From contig CM049995.1 of NCBI GenBank assembly GCA_016630955.3, positions 1,426,001 through 1,490,000 on the forward strand: a stretch of DNA of 64,000 nt. The letters run 5' to 3'. The DNA comes from Didymella arachidicola. Its lineage: Eukaryota; Ascomycota; Dothideomycetes; Pleosporales; Didymellaceae. The notes beneath the pieces were generated by a model that had not been told where the DNA came from, searched no databases, and saw only the letters and a program-made list of their open reading frames with translations. A program made the translations under genes and the position numbers. Within the stretch, counting starts at the first letter, position 1; each line of letters starts with the position of its first letter. Of the stretch, positions 24,142 through 33,521 are shown in pieces.

Positions 24142-24830
24142 GGCTTTGGAAAATATACATCTGAGCAAAGATTGAAAGAATAAGAGGTATGGTGAGCTTG
24201 TCGTATCGATCAGGCTGTGAAGTGCTGCTGCGCCTTGCTGCACAGCCACGCTCGTTTGACCAATGAGATAACGCACCAAATCACTGCCTACAAGCAACGA
24301 GTGTGTGGTTGAAGGAAAGATTTGAATGTCACGGGAGCACTGTGTATAATTGCGCACTCGCTGGTGCTGACGATGATGATGGTGATGTCGGTATGCTAGC
24401 TTTGAGAAATGCGAAGCGGGGCTGAAATTATCTTAGCTGGTAATATGTGGAAATTGGGAGTGAGCTTGCCTTCAGCTTGACCATGTCAGTCAGATCACTT
24501 GCCTTGGCGATCTTGTCGCGGAGGAAGGCCGCCCATTCTGGCAATGTACACATATGGGCGTGGAATGGTAGATGCTATCCTAGTAAGCGAGTTGAAATAG
24601 AGCAGAGCATACGGCAAAAATTCCATGCTTTGTGCGTGACGATGGAACCACTGCAGGGTGTTGCAAAGCGAAAGTGGCTTGCGCCTGTGAAGTGCATATT
24701 GGTGTCGTAATTGCGGACAGACCTCAAGGCTGCCTTCCTGACGTGTCAGAGGGAAAAGAAGTAATCATGATGGTGGCAGAGCGAACGCCAAAGCGCTTCA
24801 CTGTACAATTGAACTCTACAAACCGCTTTG
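24142..24830. other. Intergenic spacer
   Basis: About 690 bp between the start of the HET gene and the end of Clf1 (both minus strand). Only short frames without motifs. It should contain the HET promoter and the Clf1 3' end. Confidence 0.5.
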
Positions 24831-26864
24831 CTAAGCACCATTTTCCGCTTCTTTGGCTGCTTTCGCCGCCTTCCACTTCGCCGCATTGGCCATGAGCTTC
24901 GCCAATTTCGCGGCACTCTCGTCGTCCGCAGGGAAGATGTAATCAACATACTCCTCGAAACTGTCGTCGTCGAGCTTTCTCCTCTTCTTGACCTTGCGGG
25001 GCATCTGTCTGTCTATCTTCTCCTGATCCTCCAGACTACCGTGGACAGCCTCAAAGCTCTTCCATGCGTTGAGCAGTGCGACTCTGTCCTCCTTGAGATC
25101 CTTGTCCTTCATGCGCGTGTGCGCACGCTCAAACACAGCACGAGCACGAGCCTTCGCTGCGTCGCTGACGGGCTTGTCCTCGTCGTCGTTTTCCTCAGCC
25201 TCCGAGTCTGGAATACCAATCTCGAGTTGTGCCCAGGATGTCCAGACCTTAACGTGGTCTGTCTTTTCCAGCAGACGTTCGTAAAGGGCACGGGTGCGCT
25301 CGTACTCGCCCTCGCCTTCTTCGAAGTCTATGTATGCTTTCCAGAGCAACTCCGGCATATCGAGCTGCGGCTCTTCGACTGCAAGTTCGAAAATTGCGCG
25401 TGCTCGCTCAAGATCGTCAAGGCCACGTTCGAGTTCCGCGAATTTAATCCATGTTTGTGTATTCGATCCGTTAAACTCAATATATTTCGTGTAGAGTTGG
25501 CGGCAGCGCGTGAACTCGAAGAGCTTCATCTCGAGCTCGATGTATCCCTTGAAGAGTTTATCTTTGGGACACATGCCGATTGCCTGGCCGAGAAGCTTTC
25601 GTGCGGCTGTGAGCTGAGACTGACGGACCTCAAAGTGGGCAAACATCAGCCATAGTTTCGCAAAAGTGAAGCGCTTGTGCGGTATTAACCGTATGCACTC
25701 CTGGTAAATCTGGCGTGTTCGATCGACGTCCTTGGTGACTGACTCTTCGTAGACGGCGTAGAATAACCAGAGGTAGATGTATCTTCTCCAGTGGCGTTTC
25801 TCTTGTGTGGGAGGTATTTGCGCAATGGCTCGCTCGTAGACATCCCTTACGCGGTCGGTGTTGCCTGACGTCTCTTCCAACCGCACAAAATCGATCCAGG
25901 CATCGTAGTTCTTGGGATTCTCCTTGATCTGCTCCTCGTAGTGCACTCTGCGCTTCGACAAAACAACGTCTTCAATACCATCTCTGTCTCCGTACTGCTT
26001 TTCGAAGGTGGTGAATGCTTTGTGAAGGTTGACTGATTTCGAGCGCGGCATACGATCCAGCGCGAACTTATAAATAGCTCTTGCGCGCTCTGTCTCTTTC
26101 AAACGGGCTTCAAACTTGGCATAAGCCATAAACAGCTTCTCGTCCATGAACTCATCACCGAGCGTCTCCACAGCAGTGCCGTATACATCTCGTACCAGAT
26201 CGCTCGTGCCATTTTCCTCCTCGAATTTGGCCCACTTGATCCAATTCTTCGGCTCGGGATGTACGACAGTGAATCGCTCGAAGATTGCCCTGGCGCGCTC
26301 GAACTCTCCATGTCTCTTCTCGAGCTTGATGTAAGATGACCAAGCAGATTCCTCTGGCTCCCATTGCATCCAGCGCTCGAACACAGAGCGTGCACCATCG
26401 ATGTTGCCGAGAGTCTCCTCCATGTACACATACTTGTACCAGAGCTTATCGATACGCGGTAGGAGAGTAACGGCACGGTCAAGAAGATTACGCGCATGGT
26501 TGATATTGCGGTGCTTCATCTCAGACTCAATGTATCGTAGCCACAATGCCACTGACGTGCTGTCAACGTCCAGCGCACGCTCGAAGATGGATCGCGCACG
26601 TCGAAACTCCTTCTGTTCGAGTTCCCAGGACGCATAGCGCATCCAATTGTTCATGTTGATTCTGTTGCGGCGCACATAATCCTCGAATTCCTTCCTCTTG
26701 CGGCCCTGGAACTCGTGGAGCTCCTCCATATCGGCAAAGCGCTGCGTAGGCGCCTTGAGCTTGTCATCCTGGCGGTCAACTGCTTCGCGCAGCAGCTGCT
26801 CGGCGCTGATCTGGATGGGCGCAGCGGCCTTGTTCTTGACGCGTGGTGGGCCTCGCGCCTCCAT
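24831..26864 (-). CDS. CLF1: Pre-mRNA-splicing factor Clf1/Syf3 (crooked-neck, HAT repeats)
   Basis: A scaffold of the NTC/Prp19 complex that bridges spliceosome components in the nucleus. One exon encodes 677 aa, the normal fungal length. The start MEARGPPRVKNKAAAPIQISAEQ is conserved in the family. At least fourteen HAT (half-a-TPR) units follow from about residue 55, each with the W-x-x-Y/W ... A-R-x-x-x-E/F pattern, for example NWMRYASWELEQKEFRRAR, LWLRYIESEMKHRNINHAR and AWSSYIKLEKRHGEFERAR. The C-terminus is Lys-rich (PRKVKKRRKLDDDSFEEYVD), also conserved. Its ATG lies 263 bp from that of Prp31 on the opposite strand. A long plus-strand frame at 24828-25655 is only its shadow. Confidence 0.95.
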   Translation of the reverse strand: MEARGPPRVKNKAAAPIQISAEQLLREAVDRQDDKLKAPTQRFADMEELHEFQGRKRKEFEDYVRRNRINMNNWMRYASWELEQKEFRRARSIFERALDVDSTSVALWLRYIESEMKHRNINHARNLLDRAVTLLPRIDKLWYKYVYMEETLGNIDGARSVFERWMQWEPEESAWSSYIKLEKRHGEFERARAIFERFTVVHPEPKNWIKWAKFEEENGTSDLVRDVYGTAVETLGDEFMDEKLFMAYAKFEARLKETERARAIYKFALDRMPRSKSVNLHKAFTTFEKQYGDRDGIEDVVLSKRRVHYEEQIKENPKNYDAWIDFVRLEETSGNTDRVRDVYERAIAQIPPTQEKRHWRRYIYLWLFYAVYEESVTKDVDRTRQIYQECIRLIPHKRFTFAKLWLMFAHFEVRQSQLTAARKLLGQAIGMCPKDKLFKGYIELEMKLFEFTRCRQLYTKYIEFNGSNTQTWIKFAELERGLDDLERARAIFELAVEEPQLDMPELLWKAYIDFEEGEGEYERTRALYERLLEKTDHVKVWTSWAQLEIGIPDSEAEENDDEDKPVSDAAKARARAVFERAHTRMKDKDLKEDRVALLNAWKSFEAVHGSLEDQEKIDRQMPRKVKKRRKLDDDSFEEYVDYIFPADDESAAKLAKLMANAAKWKAAKAAKEAENGA

Positions 26865-27127
26865 GCTTGCGGTTGTTCGCTCCGAATCGAGATCTGAGCA
26901 AGAGTAAGTTGAGGATCGCGCTGCCCAGCTGGCGGGAGCGAACTGCGACTCGTGCGACTGGTGAGTAAAGTTGGTGTTGGATGTCGCTGTCGTGCAGAAT
27001 ACGGAAATTCAGAGGCAGCAGCCGCACGTGCCAATGCTAGCGTCACTTCCGCGGTGATTTCTTAGCTATGATACACGCCTTCCCTTTCCTCGCCAGCCAT
27101 CCAACTTTACAGTAAACAACAACGGGC
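26865..27127. promoter_or_regulatory. Shared divergent promoter of Clf1 and Prp31
   Basis: Only 263 bp separate the two start codons, so the promoters and 5' leaders of both splicing genes must lie here. No specific factor site was recognised. Confidence 0.6.
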
Positions 27128-28807
27128 ATGGCGACACTCGAGCAAGAATTGCTCGCCGACTTCGCGGACTCCGGCGACGAAGATGTTGCGGATCTGGAGA
27201 ACGATTTCGCAGGCGGCGACTTTGGTTCACCAGAGCCAGAGAATGGCGAGGATGATGAAATGGTAGACGAGGAGGCAGAATACGCAGAGAAGGAAGGGAA
27301 AAAGAAAGAGAAAGGACCAGCAGATATAAGAAATGCGCAGAGTCTTATGGCGAATCTGCAACCGATCTTGCAGCAGATCGACGAAGTCAAAGACCAGATG
27401 GAGGAAGTGATGGACGGCGAGTCAATTGAAGAAAACCCCGAGTATCAGCTGTTAAAGGAGGCAAATGAGTTCTCCACGCAAATTGATGGCGAGGTCCAAG
27501 CCGTTCACAAGTTCATCCGCGACAACTACTCGCTACGCTTTCCATACCTCGAAGAGCTCGTCAAGAACCCGGTCGATTATGCAAAGACCGTCGCTATCCT
27601 CGGCAACCGACCACTGGACGATATCAAAAACATTGCGCAAGACACAGATAATATTGTCGAGGCACCACTGAAGGGAATTTTGGATGCGCCGACTCTGATG
27701 GTCATCACAGTCGAAGCTACTCGGGCCGGAGGGCAAGAGCTCCCAGACATGGAGCTTGCAGCTGTCATGACGGCCTGCAAGCTCCTTCTGAGCCTCGACA
27801 AGTCGAAATACATCCTCACCGACTACGTTCAGTCTCGCATGAGCGTCTTTGCGCCGAACCTCACCGAGCTGATCGGCTCTCTTACCGCCGCGCAGCTCAT
27901 CAACTACGCCGGGGGTCTCGCTGGTCTTGCGAAGACGCCAGCCTGCAACATTGCGCCATTGGGGTCGAACAAAGCAAGCGGGCTTGGCCTAGCAACAAAT
28001 ATTGGAATCCGGCATCAGGGTTTCCTTTACCACAGCCCCATCCTCGAGGCCGTACGTCCAGACCTCAAAAAGCAGGGTCTACGCATCGTATCCGCCAAAG
28101 TTATTTTAGCTGCCCGTGTCGATATGGTCCACTCAGCGCCTGACGGCTCCACCGGCCGCCAACTCAAGGACGAATGCGAACGACGCCTCGACAAGCTGAC
28201 CGAGATTCCTGCTAACAAGGGAGTCCGCGCTCTTCCCGTGCCCGACGACAAGCCTGCACGAAAACGCGGTGGACGAAGAGCCCGTAAGGCCAAGGAAGCA
28301 ACTGCCATGACTGAGATCAGGAAAGCGCAAAACAGGATGGCATTTGGCAAGGAAGAGAAGGAAGTGGGCTATGGCGACTCAACGAAGGGCATGGGCATGA
28401 TTGGCGCAACGGACACAGGACGACTGCGCGCACAGCAGATCGATCCAAAGACACGAGCGAAGCTTTCCAAGAAGCAGGGTGCCGGTTGGGGCGGCGATAC
28501 AACGCTCGGGGCCGCGTCCTCGCTGAAAGGCTTTGGCGCTGGCGGAACGGCTACAAGCTTGCGCGCTCAAGGTCTGCGCACCGGTGGTGTTGGCTTGCAA
28601 GGCTCCGGTATGAGCTCTGTGGCCTTCACGCCTGTGCAAGGCCTCGAGTTGGTCGATCCCCGAGCTCGTGAGGAAGCCAACCGCAAGCGCAAAGCCGAGG
28701 AAGACCGCTGGTTCAAGGGAGGTTCCTTCACACAGCTTGGCGGCAAGACGGACGCTGCGGGTTTCAAAGTTCCTGCGCTGCCCGTCAAGAAGCCCAGGAC
28801 GGAGTGA
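27128..28807 (+). CDS. PRP31: Pre-mRNA-splicing factor Prp31 (U4/U6 snRNP)
   Basis: Prp31 binds the 15.5K/U4 snRNA complex and is needed for tri-snRNP assembly. One exon encodes 559 aa. The N-terminus is acidic (FADSGDEDVADLENDFAGGD). The NOSIC/coiled-coil region runs from about 75 to 160. The Nop domain (about 190-335) has the conserved ELIGSLTAAQLINYAGGLAGLAKTPACN-type core with GIRHQGFLYHSPIL. A basic stretch KPARKRGGRRARKAKE follows, then the Prp31 C-terminal domain with RMAFGKEEKEVGYGD and the Gly/Ala-rich tail. Length and domain order match the family. It is divergent from Clf1, another splicing factor. Confidence 0.95.
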   Translation: MATLEQELLADFADSGDEDVADLENDFAGGDFGSPEPENGEDDEMVDEEAEYAEKEGKKKEKGPADIRNAQSLMANLQPILQQIDEVKDQMEEVMDGESIEENPEYQLLKEANEFSTQIDGEVQAVHKFIRDNYSLRFPYLEELVKNPVDYAKTVAILGNRPLDDIKNIAQDTDNIVEAPLKGILDAPTLMVITVEATRAGGQELPDMELAAVMTACKLLLSLDKSKYILTDYVQSRMSVFAPNLTELIGSLTAAQLINYAGGLAGLAKTPACNIAPLGSNKASGLGLATNIGIRHQGFLYHSPILEAVRPDLKKQGLRIVSAKVILAARVDMVHSAPDGSTGRQLKDECERRLDKLTEIPANKGVRALPVPDDKPARKRGGRRARKAKEATAMTEIRKAQNRMAFGKEEKEVGYGDSTKGMGMIGATDTGRLRAQQIDPKTRAKLSKKQGAGWGGDTTLGAASSLKGFGAGGTATSLRAQGLRTGGVGLQGSGMSSVAFTPVQGLELVDPRAREEANRKRKAEEDRWFKGGSFTQLGGKTDAAGFKVPALPVKKPRTE

Positions 28808-29527
28808 TTGGGACATGCCTCTTTTTCGATATTCAATAAGCATTGTACTAGAGTATGCATCTCACGGCGTTAAGGCATCAGGATGGACGATACCAGGGCC
28901 GAGGCAGAGCCCACCTCCATACCAATTTCACGAGATATCCAAGCAATGATCCGCGTTGTACCTCATCCTACTTCCTGCTACGCACCTCTCCATAGCGAGC
29001 GCCCAACGTGCGAGTGCGCGTGATATGCAAACGACATTTCAGAATACTGCTTCGACGTTAAAACACCACCTTTTTGGTGTTATAGAAACTCGGATCATAG
29101 CCTCCCCAATCACTTCTTCCGTCCCTCATCGCTCGGAGATTCTCTATGTATAAGTTGTAGGTCACAACAATCGTGCTATCTCCTTTCTCCCTCGCTTCTA
29201 GGAGCCTGTAAGTGGCTGCCGCAGCGCAATTTCCTTGCCTGTGAGGTCTGTAGCTGTCAGTCGCGTTGCAGCAAAACTTAGTCAGAAGCCTAGAATTCTT
29301 AGATAGACGGGAGGTACTCAATGTCTGGGTATGGACATATCGCATACGGATAGTTTCTCTGTTAACTACGAAATTTATGAGCTCGTGACTGAACGCTCGG
29401 ATCACCTCAGGAGTGGACCAAAAGATCCTCAGCCTCCTACCACCTAGGACGTCGACTGAACTCCACGAAAGACTACGCAAGCGCAAAAAAGATATCCTGG
29501 AGTGCTCGACTGTTGTCGAACGAATGC
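28808..29527. other. Intergenic
   Basis: About 720 bp downstream of Prp31. A minus-strand frame at 29058-29486 is open for 142 codons but starts at TTG and shows no motif; I do not call it. Nothing else is seen. Confidence 0.5.
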
Positions 29528-29639
29528 TGATGAGGACGGGACTCGAACCCGCGCCACTTTCGTGACCAGGAAGCTGATTGCTCAGCAGTGCTAAGGAAGG
29601 ACCTTAACCTGGCGCCATAACCAACTCGGCCACCTCACC
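29528..29639 (-). tRNA. tRNA-Leu(AAG) with anticodon-loop intron
   Basis: Read on the minus strand it folds as a class II tRNA. The acceptor arm GGTGAGG pairs with CCTCATC (one G-T pair) and the discriminator is A. The D arm is GGCCGAGTTGGTTATGGCGCC, and the anticodon stem CCAGG pairs with CCTGG around loop TTAAGG/T. The anticodon AAG is at 29603-29605. A long variable arm (TCACGAAAGTGGC) and a T arm with GGTTCGAGTCC follow. An intron of about 30 nt after position 37 interrupts the anticodon loop, as is usual for fungal tRNA-Leu; without it the tRNA is about 82 nt. CCA is not encoded. Confidence 0.92.
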
Positions 29640-29731
29640 TAGATGATTTGATGAAGAAATTGAGAATTAGTTAAAATATAATCCAAACAAATCGATAGAG
29701 GCTGTGAATCCATGTCGATATCTTTGCGCGG

Positions 29732-29787
29732 CATGGCGCTAGTGGGGTTGTGGGACTATCATGGCGCTAGCGGGATTGTAGGGCTAC
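29732..29787 (+). repeat. 28-bp imperfect tandem duplication
   Basis: Two adjacent 28-bp copies (29732-29759 and 29760-29787) both begin CATGGCGCTAG. The differences are mostly transitions. It lies between the tRNA and the candidate MITE and has no coding role I can see. Confidence 0.6.
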
Positions 29788-29789
29788 TA

Positions 29790-30006
29790 CTGTAGTAGAG
29801 GGCATAAGTATTGTGGGTGGGGAACAGCGTCCAGGGGTGCGGGCCGAAATACAAAGCTTAATATTTATTCTTCTGTCTAATAGAATAGCTTTAACAGCTA
29901 ACTTGTAAGCTATCTGTCCAGTTGCAGGCTACAAAGATTTTAATACGTAAGTACGTCCAACAGGCCGTCTAAGACCCACCCACAATATTTATGCCTCCTA
30001 CCACAG
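29790..30006. mobile_element. Candidate 217-bp MITE with TA target site
   Basis: The ends are inverted repeats of about 32 bp: both arms start CTGTRGTAG and share GGCATAARTATTGTGGG (left 29790-29821; right 29974-30006 on the complement). TA dinucleotides flank both sides (29788-29789 and 30007-30008), which fits a Tc1/mariner-type insertion. The interior is AT-rich and non-coding. No transposase with these ends is in the window; the ends differ from those of the two pogo elements. Confidence 0.7.
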
Positions 30007-30366
30007 TACTATCAGCAAGAACAAGTAGCCTCATCGAAACTGATCAGTATTGAGAAAGTCGGACCTGTAAATATTGTTATATCATGAGCTAAGACGCTGA
30101 AGATGCATGGCCTGGCGACCCATAACGCAGCAACTTTTACCGAGCTCGAGGCAACAGCAGCAACTCCACACGCCCGAAGCACTGCCAAGAGCACGCATAG
30201 TATGCACGGTTTGGCTACTGATCCATTTGCAGCTCTCCTCAAAACGTCATGACAAGCTTTGTTGAATACAAGAGAGCGGGTATCAGTAGTAGCGCCATCG
30301 GGTTATCTTCAAATGCGTGCAGACGCTCAGCAGTCTCATGCATGTGTCTGAGCCCGTACTTGCGTC
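30007..30366. other. Short intergenic stretch
   Basis: About 360 bp between the MITE and the 3' end of the transcription factor gene. Short frames only; nothing recognised. Confidence 0.5.
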
Positions 30367-32833
30367 TCATGTATCTGGATTCACGTAGCTTATCCCGTTC
30401 TCCAGACTGCCACCCATGTCCCACCAGTTCTCGTGCCAGTTGCGACCGATGAGGTCATTCTCCATTGCTCGCACGAAGCCCAGCGGATCTGGGTCGCCTT
30501 GCATGGTCATTGGGAAGTCTGGGAATGTATCGAAGGCTGATGGGTCCAGATCAGGGAGACTCATAATGTTGAGATTGTCGGGCTGCAATCGGCCGTGGAT
30601 TGTGTGCCCAGACCGACAATCTACGCTCAGCGGACTCTTTCTTCGGCTGTCTTGTATCGTCCTCGAGACTTTGTTGAGCGCTTTGATGGTCTTTGCAAAG
30701 GGTCTGAGATCTGGTCGGATTGTTTGGCTGGTGTGCTCCATAGCGGCGGCGATGTGTTCGAGTTGGCGAACATCCTCCTCGCACTCATCTGGATCAGTGA
30801 ATGCTATGATGTACTCGTAGAGAGTGAAAACGGCGCAGAAGGGGTAGAATAGTATGAAGCTATGCCCGTACATCAGTATCTCTCGGCTGAGATTCTCAGA
30901 AAAGAAGCCGAACTTGAGTCGCACTCTAGAAGTATGAGATGGTCTTGGAAAGGAATCAGTGCATGTCTCCGTATGACTTGTCTACCAATGTTCAAGCGTG
31001 GAGAATACAAGTCTTTTGACGGCAGAAAAGGGGTTTTCAGGACTTACTGGCAAAAATAATCCACTGGTTCCGGTTTGCCCTTGTCAGCAAGGCCGCCCTC
31101 TTGATCGAACTCTAGTAGGGTATCGACAACTTTTCGCGCAGCACGCACTGTCATCTCGTCGACGACGGTGACGTTCAGAACGCGATTCGCAAGCCGTTTG
31201 AGTCCAACGATGACTGCGTAAATGTTCATGATATGATCGGCGACAAGGCATCGGAGTGGAAGGCGAAGAGTAGTGTCTGCCAGGACGGCCTCCATTCGCC
31301 ACTCTGTGACTAGGGCTTCCATCTTCTTGCAGCAATCCTCGACCCTGGAAGACACTTCAATACTCTTACAATCCACGCTATCTATATAGCTGATCACATC
31401 GACAGATCTCGCTGCGAGAACGATACAGTCAGCGATTTATGCATTGCTTCAACAGCCGGATTACACTCACCCGTATAGCTTGTCCAAACGCATGATATCA
31501 TAACCTGAGTGGGAGAAGGGTGCAAGTTTCTTGAAGTCATGACACTCGGCGGCTTGACGTTGTCAGGGTCCCAGCGCAACTAGTAACGTGGTCAGTTCGT
31601 TTCTACAATCCGTCATTCTGGTGGGGGGAAAACAAACTCACTTACTATTGTAGGTTTATTGTAGAACAAACGAAACAGACCGTCTGTCGAAAGGATGTGG
31701 TAATACAGATAGCGGATTGACTCGCGCTTCTGCTCCTCCTCCACTGATTTGGCAGGGCATACATCCATCTTATCAAATCCTCTTGATTTCACCCAATGAC
31801 ATGCTTTGCAGTGAAATTTCCACGATAGCTGATAGTCTAGGTTATTGATAGCCACCCATGCAGCCATCGATGCTGTGTATCCGTCCATATCTGTCTCAGT
31901 GGGTGCATCTAGCCATGTCGGGACATGTTCGAGTGCTTTGAGGTATGCAGCTTGTGTACTCGCATGTCCAGGCCCACGGGTATGGCAGAGACCGTAGTGA
32001 ATTGCACAGTAGTACATCACATGTACTCCTGCGTCCACGTTGATATATGGCGAGCCAATGATGCTTGGCAAGGATCTCAGAAGCTCGATATCCAAAGCGA
32101 TTGCAAAGATATCTGGCACTACGAGGGTGTTCATCATCTCAATGAACGCTTCGATACATTGCCGCGCTTCTTCAGGCGTGATGTTCAAGCTGACTTTCGG
32201 ATGCATCGAATCATTTCGAAGCCTCAACTTCGCAAGGTCTTCCAGTGCCTCGTTCAATGCTGACATGTCAGTGTCAATCTGCGGCGTCGGTGCGCTTATT
32301 GGGGTAGCTTGATTCTGGAACTGCTTTCTGGTATCATTCGCCAGACGATAGATCCACGAGTCCTCACTACTGTCATTAACTCTAAGCTGTAGGCTTGGAG
32401 AGGGGTGTGCGGTATTGTTTGGATGCGCAAGGTCTATGGAAGTAGTCAAGGATGGTGGATTCGATGGTGATCGTACATGCACTACCTCGTGGTTCTCAAC
32501 ACGGTGTCCGGCATTGACAATCTGTCGCTCGAGGACTTCAAGTCGGTCATTCAGTGAGGTAACTGCGACTCTTTGCTGTGCAAGCCGAGGCCGCTGACGG
32601 CGTTCGACGTATTGGCACTCAGTCTTCGCTGTGACACATTGGTGGCAAATGGGCTCAGCCTTGTTGCACTTGATCTGCAGCGTATTAGTATCGAAACCAG
32701 GGTCTGAGCCGGATATCTGGGAGCTGCAGAAGGAGGCGGTGCTGGTCTACAGGTACCTGAACATGCTGTCGCATCAGACTGGAACATCTGCAAGATACAA
32801 AGACCCATGAATGCAAGAGCGCAAGGACATACC
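30367..32833 (-). CDS. Zn(II)2Cys6 fungal transcription factor
   Basis: A DNA-binding regulator of the Gal4 class. Exons read from the minus strand: ...-32833, 32674-31646, 31579-31471, 31411-31048 and 30925-30367 (introns of 158, 66, 59 and 122 nt); the last four sum to exactly 687 codons including the stop. The zinc cluster CLRCKRKK-IKCNKAEPIC-HQC-VTAKTEC has all six cysteines and is split by the 158-nt intron. A short coiled coil follows (LNDRLEVLERQIVNAG), then a middle homology-type region with YYCAIHYGL, ILSTDGLFRLFYNKPTI and RWDPDNVKPPSV. The 5' end is unresolved: an in-frame TAG lies shortly upstream of the first zinc-cluster exon with no ATG in between, so at least one more 5' exon must exist. 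It is divergent from the PDR transporter, so that transporter is a plausible target. Confidence 0.85.
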
Positions 32834-33132
32834 TTCTTGCGCTTGCAGCGGAGGCACTGACTGCAGTTAGCGTCGTATCTAGAGGCTGCGTACTAAAGTA
32901 GGAAGCCTACAGCGAGTTTCATGGTGCAGCTGGTCTCTTGGTGCAGGTGCAGACTGCACCCTCTATTTCCGGCCTCCGGGTGTTGCAGGTGGAATGTGCC
33001 TCCGCCTCCAGCTGTGGATCATGGCGCTAATTAGGATCACCGATTGTAGGTGCCTGATTTTAGCCAAGATCCTGCCCAGAGTGCGCTCGATGGTGTGTTC
33101 ATGAGCTAACGACGGGCATGGTCAACAGAACG

Positions 33133-33166
33133 CCGCGGAACGCCGCGGAACCCGCGGCGCCCGCGG
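33133..33166. promoter_or_regulatory. Array of four CCGCGG sites (candidate Zn2Cys6/PDRE-like operator)
   Basis: CCGCGG occurs at 33133, 33143, 33152 and 33161, that is, four times in 34 bp with 9-10 bp spacing, close to one helical turn. CCG/CGG everted triplets are what Zn2Cys6 dimers bind; the yeast Pdr1/Pdr3 element is TCCGCGGA. The first two copies read GCCGCGGAAC. The array is about 360-390 bp upstream of the transporter ATG. That it is bound by the neighbouring factor is an inference. Confidence 0.5.
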
Positions 33167-33326
33167 CGCCGGGAGGTCTCGAAACCAATTACAATCGTCC
33201 CTCTAAACCAGCGAACGGACATCTTGGCCTTCCATCCTCAACCTTATGCACATTCGGTGGTTTTTGCAAGCCCGTAAATAGCGTTTTCTGCAAACATGAA
33301 CCGGAATACTCACCTGTACGGGTACT

Positions 33327-33419
33327 GTGAGCGTCACAGGAGTCATTGGGGAAGCTTGGATTTGTCTGGACTTGCGGACTCTGACATCTTCCATAATGCG
33401 CGAAGGCCGTGACGCTCAC
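33327..33419. promoter_or_regulatory. Inverted repeat GTGAGCGTCAC in the transporter promoter
   Basis: GTGAGCGTCAC at 33327-33337 is repeated as its perfect complement GTGACGCTCAC at 33409-33419, with 71 bp between. The copies lie about 185 and 103 bp upstream of the transporter start. It may be a paired operator; no known factor is assigned. Confidence 0.4.
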
Positions 33420-33521
33420 GCATCTACGGCGCAACGGCAGATGATGAGCAGCCCTCAGTATATGTACTCACTGCACAAGGATTGATACTGCCAGACTCTT
33501 TCACACATCCAATCGTCTACC

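Larger units (their letters stand above)
32834..33521. promoter_or_regulatory. Divergent region between transcription factor and ABC transporter
   Basis: Contains the unresolved first exon of the transcription factor (minus) and the promoter of the ABC transporter (plus). Two striking patterns inside are listed separately: a CCGCGG array at 33133-33166 and an 11-bp inverted repeat at 33327-33419. Confidence 0.6.

Noticed and set aside
22096..24357. Longer start of the HET protein at 24357
   Set aside because: The codon is GTG; the first in-frame ATG is at 24141 and the extra N-terminus does not resemble the family.
24828..25655. 275-codon plus-strand frame
   Set aside because: Antisense of Clf1, whose HAT repeats are fully conserved on the minus strand.
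29058..29486. 142-codon minus-strand frame next to the tRNA
   Set aside because: Starts with TTG, no recognisable motif and no intron partner; treated as chance.
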